A DNA stretch of 64,000 nt from Planococcus halocryophilus (lineage in GTDB: Bacteria > Bacillota > Bacilli > Bacillales_A > Planococcaceae): NCBI RefSeq assembly GCF_022489025.1, contig NZ_JAKVTG010000002.1:248001-312000 (forward strand). Direction: 5' to 3'. Within the stretch, counting starts at the first letter, position 1; each line of letters opens with the position of its first letter. The notes under the pieces were generated by a model. The model was not told the DNA's origin. It was given only the letters and a program-made list of their open reading frames with translations, and did no database searches. The position numbers were made by a program, and so were the translations under genes. Positions 57,663 to 64,000 of this stretch are shown piece after piece.

Positions 57663-58034
57663 TCACCGATTTTTCGCAACAGGAAAGTGTTTGATGTTTT
57701 TCTTTCCCCATTCGTCCATCATTAAAACGATTGGAATTAGGCTTTCTCCTAAAGTGGTTAACGAATATTCTACCTTCGACGGAACTTCAGCAAATACTTC
57801 CCGATGGACAACCCCGTCCTCTTCTAACTCTCTGATTTGAGTAGTCAGTACCTTATGTGAAATTTTGGGAAGTAAGCGGTTAATCTCACTAAAGCGCAAC
57901 ACACCCTCTGTTCCCAAATAATAAATAATAATGATTTTCCACTTGCCGCTAATAATTGATAAGGTCAGTTCCTTTTCGCAATTAAATTCACCACTCTCGA
58001 TTTCCCTTTTTATTTCTGACCTCAGATCACTCAT
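57663..58034 (-). CDS. HxlR-family regulator divergent from formaldehyde dehydrogenase
   Basis: A 123-residue winged-helix regulator. The family core ISGKWKIIIIYYL and the recognition region ISHKVLTTQIRELEEDG are clear. One cysteine (C19, NCEKEL) precedes the HTH, as in aldehyde- or redox-sensing members. HxlR of B. subtilis activates formaldehyde fixation genes. Here the regulator is divergent from a formaldehyde dehydrogenase gene, so formaldehyde sensing is a reasonable inference. ATG at 58034 follows AAGGGGG; the frame extends upstream without a better RBS. Confidence 0.88.
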   Translation of the reverse strand: MSDLRSEIKREIESGEFNCEKELTLSIISGKWKIIIIYYLGTEGVLRFSEINRLLPKISHKVLTTQIRELEEDGVVHREVFAEVPSKVEYSLTTLGESLIPIVLMMDEWGKKNIKHFPVAKNR

Positions 58035-58088
58035 AAGACTGCCCCCTTCTTCCATTTCTCCCTGAAAGTATCCTTTAGGTAACCTTCT

Positions 58089-58101
58089 CACAAAAAAGTG
58101 C
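58089..58101. promoter_or_regulatory. Candidate HxlR operator 13-mer
   Basis: CACAAAAAAGTGC differs by one base from the element before the other HxlR gene (21070-21082) and stands at a similar distance from the regulator start (55 versus 48 bp). Confidence 0.5.
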
Positions 58102-58251
58102 GTTATTCCATTAAAAAGAATTATAATTTAGAATAGATTGAAGATAGAGAATATTTAATGTAATTATTGAAATTTTTCCCCCTTCTCCGATGCTGCCCCG
58201 GTGTAAAGATTATATCTTTATAGGTAAAAAATTAGATAGGAGCTGACAGAA

Positions 58252-59469
58252 ATGGCAGGAAACAGAGCGGTTGTATACAGAGGTGCTGGAACTGTAACGG
58301 TTGAAGATATTAGCTACCCTGAATTAATCATCAGAGACGGTCCCGGGGTAAATCCGTTGAATGTAGGGCGTAAATGTGAACATGGAGTGGTTGTAAAAGT
58401 CGTTACAACGAATATTTGCGGAAGTGATCAACACATGGTGCGTGGCCGGACGACAGCTCCTGAAGGGCTTGTACTCGGCCATGAAATTACAGGAGAAGTC
58501 ATTGAAGTCGGCCGTGATGTTGAATTTATAAAAAAAGGTGACCTGGTGTCTGTTCCATTTAATATTGCTTGTGGCCGCTGCCGCAGCTGTAAAGAGCAAG
58601 ATACACATATTTGCGAGAACGTAAACCCGGATCGCCCAGGGTCTGCTTATGGTTACGTAGACATGGGTGGATGGGTCGGCGGGCAATCGGAATATGTAAT
58701 GGTCCCTTATGCAGATTTCCAGTTGCTGAAATTTCCGGATAAAGATCAAGCGATGGAAAAAATACTTGATTTAACGATGCTTTCCGATATTTTCCCGACG
58801 GGCTACCACGGCGCTGTGAGTGCTGGTGTGAAACCAGGAGCTACTGTCTATGTTGCCGGGGCTGGCCCTGTAGGTTTAGCCGCTGCCCATTCTGCCCAAC
58901 TACTGGGTGCATCCGTTGTCATCGTGGGGGATTTAAACAAAGAACGCCTTGCACAGGCCCATAGTTTCGGCTGTGAAACTGTAAATCTTCGGGAACATCC
59001 GAACCTTGGGGAACAAATTGCTCAAATCCTAGGCGTCCCAGAAGTGGATTGCGCTATTGATTGCGTAGGCTTTGAAGCTAGCGGACATGGCGAGGGCGCC
59101 GGAGAAGCACCAGCTACCGTACTAAATTCCATTATGGAAGTGACTCGTGCAGGTGGACGTCTTGGTATACCTGGACTCTATGTAACCGGTGATCCAGGCG
59201 CTGCCGACGAAGATGCTAAAAATGGAACCTTGAAGGTGCGCTTAGGACTTGGCTGGGCAAAAGCTCACACGTTTGTAACTGGCCAAACTCCGGTTATGAG
59301 ATATCATCGTGACTTGATGAAGTCGATTTTAAGCGGAAAAGCACAAATTGCCAAAGCGGTAAACGCAACGGTCATTACTTTAGATCAATCACCAGAGGCA
59401 TACGCTGAATTTGATCATGGAGCTTCCAAGAAGTTTGTCATTGATCCCCATGGACATTTCAAAAAGTAA
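58252..59469 (+). CDS. fdhA: Glutathione-independent formaldehyde dehydrogenase
   Basis: Zinc- and NAD-dependent enzyme that oxidises formaldehyde to formate without glutathione. The 405 residues are the usual length for the family. Catalytic zinc ligands lie in NICGSDQH and GHEITGEV, and the structural zinc cysteines in CGRCRSCKEQDTHIC. The NAD motif is VAGAGPVGLAAAH. The long insertion typical of FdhA (GSAYGYVDMGGWVGGQ) distinguishes it from ordinary alcohol dehydrogenases. Codon use looks more GC-rich than the flanking genes. The divergent HxlR gene is its probable regulator. Confidence 0.94.
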   Translation: MAGNRAVVYRGAGTVTVEDISYPELIIRDGPGVNPLNVGRKCEHGVVVKVVTTNICGSDQHMVRGRTTAPEGLVLGHEITGEVIEVGRDVEFIKKGDLVSVPFNIACGRCRSCKEQDTHICENVNPDRPGSAYGYVDMGGWVGGQSEYVMVPYADFQLLKFPDKDQAMEKILDLTMLSDIFPTGYHGAVSAGVKPGATVYVAGAGPVGLAAAHSAQLLGASVVIVGDLNKERLAQAHSFGCETVNLREHPNLGEQIAQILGVPEVDCAIDCVGFEASGHGEGAGEAPATVLNSIMEVTRAGGRLGIPGLYVTGDPGAADEDAKNGTLKVRLGLGWAKAHTFVTGQTPVMRYHRDLMKSILSGKAQIAKAVNATVITLDQSPEAYAEFDHGASKKFVIDPHGHFKK

Positions 59470-59512
59470 GCTGCTTTCTCCTCTGCTTATGGAATATGGA
59501 AATTCCGATATG

Positions 59513-59550
59513 AAAAAGCGCCAGAATGATGATTCTGGCGCTTTTTTTAT
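59513..59550 (+). terminator. fdhA terminator
   Basis: AAAAAGCGCCAGAAT pairs with ATTCTGGCGCTTTTT across a 4-nt loop and is followed by T7. Bases 59551-59708 hold no visible gene. Confidence 0.9.
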
Positions 59551-59708
59551 TTTGGAAAGGTGGGTACTTGCACTATATCTTCGTACAGGGAACCTCATTT
59601 ACTTATGATAAGGTTCACCGTAGTAACAATAAGCACAAACATGCATTCGAAAATACTATCTATATTGTTATTTAAAACTAACATACACTATTGACTAAAC
59701 AAATAAAT

Positions 59709-59742
59709 TTTAAGACCGCCATTCTAATTTGGTGGTCTTAAA
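59709..59742 (-). terminator. Terminator of the unknown membrane operon
   Basis: TTTAAGACCGCCA pairs with TGGTGGTCTTAAA; the stem overlaps the last stop codon and a T-rich tract follows on the minus strand. Confidence 0.75.
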
Positions 59743-60229
59743 TATATTCTTTATTTACATCAATTATCTTTTTATATAGTTTGGAAAGGGACTGGAATCC
59801 AAGTTTATTCAAATAAGTATAGAAAGAATATGTTTCATCGATTTCAATTTTTTCACTTATAATTGTAAAAGTAATTCCTTGTATTTGAAAAGATTTTGAA
59901 TGATTATTAATATTTTTCTCATCAGATTCATTTAATAACTCTTTTATAACTGCTAATTTAGCATGATAATCCATATACATCTCTGCAATACTTATGATAA
60001 CTTTAGGCAAATCAGTAATAGGCGTAAATAATATTTGAATTGCTTTTGCCCTATCTTCCTTTTTTAATTCTTTATATATTTCATAATGAACATGAGTGAC
60101 TTTGTAAGGAAAGATAAGAGTTAGTTTAAAGGCTAAAAAGATTGGTAAACCCAAATCAATAAACCGTAGAAATATTCCTAATGGTATTACAAATACTATA
60201 AAAGTAATTAAAAATACCGTTGTACTCAT
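59738..60229 (-). CDS. Unknown protein with N-terminal membrane segment
   Basis: A 163-residue protein not recognised. The first 40 residues are strongly hydrophobic (one or two spans). The rest is soluble and helical (KELKKEDRAKAIQILF). AGGAGG precedes the ATG, which overlaps the upstream stop by four bases. It forms a two-gene operon with the following entry. The very AT-rich codon use matches the neighbouring DndB-family genes and differs from the core genes to the left. Confidence 0.7.
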   Translation of the reverse strand: MSTTVFLITFIVFVIPLGIFLRFIDLGLPIFLAFKLTLIFPYKVTHVHYEIYKELKKEDRAKAIQILFTPITDLPKVIISIAEMYMDYHAKLAVIKELLNESDEKNINNHSKSFQIQGITFTIISEKIEIDETYSFYTYLNKLGFQSLSKLYKKIIDVNKEYI

Positions 60230-60825
60230 CTATCTTTTCCTCCTTCTAAATTCCCCTCACCTAATTTAGGTAGTTTTTCTCTTATTTGGCTCTTCCTTGA
60301 CTCAAAAGATACGTTCTTTTTTAATTCTTTAAAATTATCTTCTAAAAAAATTTCGGTATCATCAATCATATTATAATATTTTTTTTCTCTCTTATTAAAG
60401 GTAAATATATAATCAAAGAATGCATTTGCACTAATAAAATAAGCACCTAGTTTTATCCAAAATAAAATTGATAATTTACTCAGCAGTATCACTTCATACA
60501 CATAACCCTCATCATTTAAAACAATATTTGCTTCTCCCATAAACCCAAGTATACATACTGATACCATTACCGCACTTATTATTAAACCCATCCATCTAAA
60601 TACGTTTGTAAAAAAACTATATGTATCCATTCCAAATAAATATTCTATTAAAAGTGGTAAAAAAAGCAGAAATATTGTATTAAAAAATATTGTATTACTT
60701 ACTTCTTCAGTATCGGATAATTCTCCTACATTAAGTACAACTAATAAAAGAAGAACTACTACTCTCAAGCCAAGATATTTTTGTCTCTTATAATGGTTGT
60801 CAAAGAATTTATCAACACTGACCAA
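60226..60825 (-). CDS. Unknown four-span membrane protein
   Basis: About 199 residues, not recognised. Four hydrophobic segments: VVVLLLLVVLNVG, FFNTIFLLFLPLLIEYLF, GLIISAVMVSVCILGF and ILFWIKLGAYFIS. A charged cytoplasmic tail (about 150-199) follows. The start is taken as TTG at 60825 behind AAAGGGG; the TTG at 60870 lies inside a palindrome and has only a weak RBS. It is coupled to the next gene by an ATGA overlap. Confidence 0.65.
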   Translation of the reverse strand: MVSVDKFFDNHYKRQKYLGLRVVVLLLLVVLNVGELSDTEEVSNTIFFNTIFLLFLPLLIEYLFGMDTYSFFTNVFRWMGLIISAVMVSVCILGFMGEANIVLNDEGYVYEVILLSKLSILFWIKLGAYFISANAFFDYIFTFNKREKKYYNMIDDTEIFLEDNFKELKKNVSFESRKSQIREKLPKLGEGNLEGGKDR

Positions 60826-60856
60826 TTTGTTACAACCCCTTTCGATTGATTTAATT

Positions 60857-60877
60857 CTAAAGTTCGACAAACTTTAG
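60857..60877. promoter_or_regulatory. 8-bp palindrome upstream of the membrane operon
   Basis: CTAAAGTT-CGACA-AACTTTAG. No T run follows, so an operator or leader hairpin is more likely than a terminator. Confidence 0.4.
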
Positions 60878-60963
60878 AGAACTCCTTTACCTGCTTTAAC
60901 ACCATATAATTAATGAAAATATATTTTTATCCCAGTTCAGTTTTTTAATTTCAAAAAATTATT

Positions 60964-61006
60964 AAAGGAAGCGTTAAATCTACAGTAAGACTTTAACGCT
61001 TCCTTC
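60964..61006 (-). terminator. Terminator of the DndB-family operon
   Basis: AAGGAAGCGTTAAA pairs with TTTAACGCTTCCTT across a 13-nt loop; a T-rich tract follows on the minus strand. Confidence 0.82.
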
Positions 61007-61051
61007 AATAAAAATATTAATTTAATATTAAAAGTGAAAAAATTATCTAAA

Positions 61052-62116
61052 TTATAATAGTTTTTTTTCTATTATTTCTTTGAGGTCTAAAGTTGTAGTC
61101 TCTATAAAAGACTTATATTGGTATGGACTATTCTTTCTGCTGTCCATCATATAAGGGAGCCAATCTCTATTTTTTACTGACCAATTTATTAATTTTAATT
61201 GTTCAACTTCATCTTCCCAAGTTTCTAACCACTTAATTTTATTATCATTTTCAACTATTATTGCATCATTAATGTATAAAGCTATAGCATTTTGTATAGG
61301 TTCGTGACCTAAAACATGCTTTAATACATCACCTGGAACAGCAGGAAGAGAACGGAAGAATATACTGAAAAATTTATTCAAAAATGAAAATATCTCATCA
61401 TATTGCTCTTTAATTTGTGCTTCATTTTTTTGATTTGGCGATTCTTTACCAAAAATCATCAAATTAATAAATTTTTTCAGTCTTACACTGGTAATGAAGG
61501 TAGTATTGGTAGGTCGTACTATACGACTTTTGTTAAATTCTACAGTTGCGTTTTTTAAAGCATCTGAACTATGGTATAGCTCTCTGACTAATAAATTATA
61601 TATATCTCTAGTGTCATAATTAGTAACTAAAGACCTTGATACTCTTTTAGCATTTGTGTTTATATCAGTGAAAAGTTTTTTTTCTTCCTCTAATGTCAAC
61701 CCAAAATATATTTGTACAGTTAAGTTGCTTTTTATCAACTTTTCTTTTGCTTCACTACTAATACTGACTTTATTCAAATATTGTTCAATTCCCTTTATTC
61801 TATGCTGACCATCTATAACTACTAACTTGTTATCTTTAACAATTTCGAGAGTCGATGTACTGACTTCATAGAAATTTGTCGGGTCTCCTCTATAAGAAAG
61901 TACAATTGATGGAAAGAAGATACCTACTGAGCTATCAATAGAATCTAAGTATTTTACAATTTTAGGTAGCCTATGATAACCTAAATCTCTATTAACTTCA
62001 TGGTTAATAGTATAAATTTCCAAAACCTCTTCTATACTTAACTGAGTTGACATTATTCCTTTATCATTTCTATTAATTAAAGTATTAATAGTTCCTTTTG
62101 CTAGCACATTAACCAT
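61052..62116 (-). CDS. DndB-family DGQHR-domain protein, second copy
   Basis: A 354-residue protein of the DndB/DGQHR group. DndB is the regulator of DNA phosphorothioation in dnd systems. The DGQHR signature is at D102-R106 (VVIDGQHRIKGIEQYL) and a second shared motif reads KLFTDINTNAKRVSRSLV. GAGGAG precedes the ATG, which is 4 bp after the upstream paralogue. The two copies are clearly diverged, so this is not a recent duplication. No dndA, C, D or E lies in the window; the role is unknown, with a defence or mobile-element function possible. Confidence 0.85.
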   Translation of the reverse strand: MVNVLAKGTINTLINRNDKGIMSTQLSIEEVLEIYTINHEVNRDLGYHRLPKIVKYLDSIDSSVGIFFPSIVLSYRGDPTNFYEVSTSTLEIVKDNKLVVIDGQHRIKGIEQYLNKVSISSEAKEKLIKSNLTVQIYFGLTLEEEKKLFTDINTNAKRVSRSLVTNYDTRDIYNLLVRELYHSSDALKNATVEFNKSRIVRPTNTTFITSVRLKKFINLMIFGKESPNQKNEAQIKEQYDEIFSFLNKFFSIFFRSLPAVPGDVLKHVLGHEPIQNAIALYINDAIIVENDNKIKWLETWEDEVEQLKLINWSVKNRDWLPYMMDSRKNSPYQYKSFIETTTLDLKEIIEKKLL

Positions 62117-62120
62117 AAGA

Positions 62121-63191
62121 TTAGCTCCTCACTTCTTCATATTTTTTAGTTAAGAACTCTGAAAAATCTCTAATTGTTCTTCCTGTACTTCCAAAATTAT
62201 ATTTTTTAGTTTTTCTATTATATTTTGCAGACAATTTTTTAAATTCTTCGTTTCTGTGAGTCCAGTCAACTTTAGCAATCACATCTTTAAACAAGTCTTC
62301 CATTTTTTCGTAAGGATGTTTGGTTTGAACTGTATAAATAAATTTTGCAATCGCCACTATAATATTGGAACTCATAATAATATACTTATCTCTATTTCCA
62401 GCATCAATAGGGGCATATTGTCTAAATAGTGTTACGAAATCTTCTGTCTTTTTTTTATATTCTTCGTAGTTATCTTTAGTGATAGCTGATTTAGAATTTC
62501 GACTAAAAACACCATCGTTTAAAGCTTTAGCAACAGCATATAAGGTCGATGCTGTCATTAATTTTGTTCGGGTACTTTTGGCTCTACATTCTATTAAATC
62601 TATAGGCAAATTATTTACTACTTCTCGAACCAATTCGCCATACATATCATCTTTCTTGTACATTATTAAAAGAGTATTGTTCACTACCGATGATTTAGTA
62701 TTTATGTCTGTAAATAATTGTCTTTCTTGTTCAAGTTCTAAATCCATGAAAATTTGTATAGTCATCGGAAAATTTAATAACATATGATATAATTCCTCAT
62801 TACCATTGCTTACTTCCATACGTCTTTTTAAAAATTCAAATGCTCTTATTCTATGTTGACCATCTAAAATTATTAATCTTTCATCCATGCTTAAACTGTA
62901 AGCTTGTCTTCCTTCATCAAATACCCCTTGACCTCTTGCCGAAAAAATTAAAGGCGAAAAATAAATATCATTGCCATCTAAGCCATATTGAATATATTGT
63001 CCTATACTTGCAACCTTATTTTCATCTAATTCTCTTTGAACTTTTAAATCTACTTCTAAAAATTTGAGAATATCGTTCACTGTACATTGAATAGTTATGA
63101 CCTCTTGATTAAATTGCTCCCTTTTTATTCCACTCATCGTTATATAACTTTTTTTAACTTCTGATGATAAACTAGATAGGTTTAAAGTCAT
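62121..63191 (-). CDS. DndB-family DGQHR-domain protein, first copy
   Basis: A 356-residue DGQHR-domain protein. The signature is at D110-R114 (LIILDGQHRIRAFEFL), followed by QLFTDINTKSSVVNNTLL. The N-terminal region (VQRELDENKVASIGQYI) resembles the substrate-facing part of ParB/DndB-like folds. AAGGAGAA precedes the ATG. It is the first gene of a two-gene operon. The strong AT richness matches the adjacent recombinase and differs from the core genome part of the window. Confidence 0.87.
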   Translation of the reverse strand: MTLNLSSLSSEVKKSYITMSGIKREQFNQEVITIQCTVNDILKFLEVDLKVQRELDENKVASIGQYIQYGLDGNDIYFSPLIFSARGQGVFDEGRQAYSLSMDERLIILDGQHRIRAFEFLKRRMEVSNGNEELYHMLLNFPMTIQIFMDLELEQERQLFTDINTKSSVVNNTLLIMYKKDDMYGELVREVVNNLPIDLIECRAKSTRTKLMTASTLYAVAKALNDGVFSRNSKSAITKDNYEEYKKKTEDFVTLFRQYAPIDAGNRDKYIIMSSNIIVAIAKFIYTVQTKHPYEKMEDLFKDVIAKVDWTHRNEEFKKLSAKYNRKTKKYNFGSTGRTIRDFSEFLTKKYEEVRS

Positions 63192-63583
63192 TTTCAGTTC
63201 TCCTTTATGTTTTTTTTGAAATAATTAAAATAATCATAACACTCTTTATTAATTGTTGTGTGTTTTCTTGTCTATTCCCCGAAAATAATTTTAAATTAAT
63301 AAAAATATCAAATTTACGTTAATTTAATTGAATTAAATCACTTTATTCAACTATTTTTATGTATATATTTTATTATTCTTACTCTCTTTATCCGTTAATT
63401 AGTTTCAACTTTCTTAACTCTTTTCTTATATAGCTATTTTTTAAAATTTATCACTAATAAAAAGTAATTAGCTCCCTATAATTGTAAACAAATTGGAGTG
63501 GTTATAGTGCTATAGTCTTTTTTAACTATTATCGCAGTGGTCTTGGTGAAAACTATCCCCCATTAAAAATAGAACTCTCATAA
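63192..63583. other. Very AT-rich intergenic region between the DndB operon and recombinase
   Basis: No gene seen. TATAGTGCTATA (63505-63516) is a short palindrome. A promoter for the DndB operon must lie here; TTGATA followed by AT-rich DNA (minus strand, near 63310) is only a weak candidate. Confidence 0.5.
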
Positions 63584-63592
63584 TTAAGAGTC
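63564..63592 (-). terminator. Weak terminator of the recombinase gene
   Basis: ACTCT pairs with AGAGT around an 8-nt loop and TTCTATTTTTA follows on the minus strand. The stem includes the stop codon. Confidence 0.45.
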
Positions 63593-64000
63593 CTGTAACA
63601 TTTTTTCATATTCTTTAATGACTTTATAAAACGAGTTCTTTTTTAATCCCATTGATGTCATAAATTCTATTCCAGTTGTTTCTTTATCTCTCCAAATTTT
63701 ATATTTTGATTCAAGAATAAGCCTTTGTTCTTTATTTAAAACACTTAGGTTTATTTTCGGTCTTCCTAGATGTTTACCCGATGCCTTAGCAATAGCTATC
63801 CCTTCTGCTTGTCTTTGTAAGATGTTCATTCGTTCCCGCTCACTTACAAACGCCAACACCTGTAATACTAAATCACTCACAAATGTCCCTAACATATCTT
63901 TATATTGAGTAGTATCTAATAACGGCATATCTAGGACTCTGATATCAGCTTTTATATTTTGAGTAATATCCTCCCACTCTCTCTTTATTTCTTTTGCATT
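63584..64000 (-). CDS. Serine recombinase (resolvase/invertase family), C-terminal part
   Basis: The frame is open to the window edge; the visible 138 residues are the C-terminal part. The catalytic domain ends with ADIRVLDMPLLDT and the long E helix SERERMNILQRQAEGIAIAK, and the HTH region starts at GKHLGRPKI. The ATG at 63928 lies inside the catalytic domain and is not the true start. Small serine recombinases resolve or invert DNA on transposons and plasmids. It marks a mobile element reaching beyond the window. Confidence 0.9.
   Translation of the reverse strand, partial: NAKEIKREWEDITQNIKADIRVLDMPLLDTTQYKDMLGTFVSDLVLQVLAFVSERERMNILQRQAEGIAIAKASGKHLGRPKINLSVLNKEQRLILESKYKIWRDKETTGIEFMTSMGLKKNSFYKVIKEYEKMLQDS

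Noticed and set aside
57601-57840. 79-codon open frame on the plus strand near the second HxlR gene
   Set aside because: Mostly antisense to the HxlR gene, with no RBS.
63500-63560. Palindromic TATAGTGCTATA region considered as a resolvase res site
   Set aside because: It lies downstream of the recombinase gene, is only 12 bp and lacks the three-subsite layout of a res region.

Overview
This window looks like chromosomal DNA from a low-to-moderate GC Firmicute of the order Bacillales. The sigma-A promoters, strong AGGAGG-type ribosome binding sites, CcpA (cre), PerR and GlcT signals and the RsbQ/RsbP pair all point there. The mixture of genes fits Planococcaceae (Planococcus-like), but the family is an inference from gene content and no 16S gene is present. 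No rRNA, tRNA, CRISPR array or complete insertion sequence was found.

Left part (1-21.7 kb), mostly core metabolism: the 3' part of a SWIM/SNF2 helicase is cut by the left edge. It is followed by a YeeE/YedE sulfur-compound transporter with a near-perfect promoter, a cation diffusion facilitator and a HAD phosphatase. The glucose PTS pair glcT-ptsG has a conserved RAT antiterminator. Next come an ECF S component, malate:quinone oxidoreductase, the mannitol operon mtlA-mtlR-mtlD with a cre box inside its promoter, ahpC-ahpF under a PerR box, and an HxlR regulator divergent from a VOC-family protein.

Middle (21.7-42 kb), signalling, stress and beta-glucosides: a GGDEF cyclase, a DUF1761-like membrane protein, the energy-stress pair rsbQ-rsbP with the B. 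subtilis catalytic triad positions conserved, and two GGDEF-EAL proteins. Between these are an NADPH-type oxidoreductase, a lipoprotein and PerR-type katG. An ABC-type beta-glucoside operon follows (binding protein, two permeases, LacI repressor, GH1 beta-glucosidase, no ATPase). Its promoter lies between two LacI-type operators 103 bp apart.

Right-middle (42-57.2 kb): a DUF4317 protein; a signal-less seven-bladed propeller protein carrying an insert that resembles phage structural modules; a three-gene ica/pga-like exopolysaccharide operon; lipoproteins; and an operon pairing an alpha-oxoamine synthase with a membrane PAS-GGDEF-EAL protein. That operon's promoter has four repeats spaced one helical turn apart in place of a -35 box. 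It is the best candidate here for an undescribed small-molecule to cyclic-di-GMP signalling pair. A nucleoside hydrolase, an ankyrin-repeat lipoprotein, a 45-residue membrane protein and a methyltransferase follow.

Right end (57.2-64 kb), accessory: a second HxlR regulator divergent from a glutathione-independent formaldehyde dehydrogenase. Beyond it the DNA is very AT-rich, with an unknown two-gene membrane operon, two tandem DndB-family (DGQHR) genes without other dnd genes, and a serine recombinase running off the window. This resembles a mobile or defence island.
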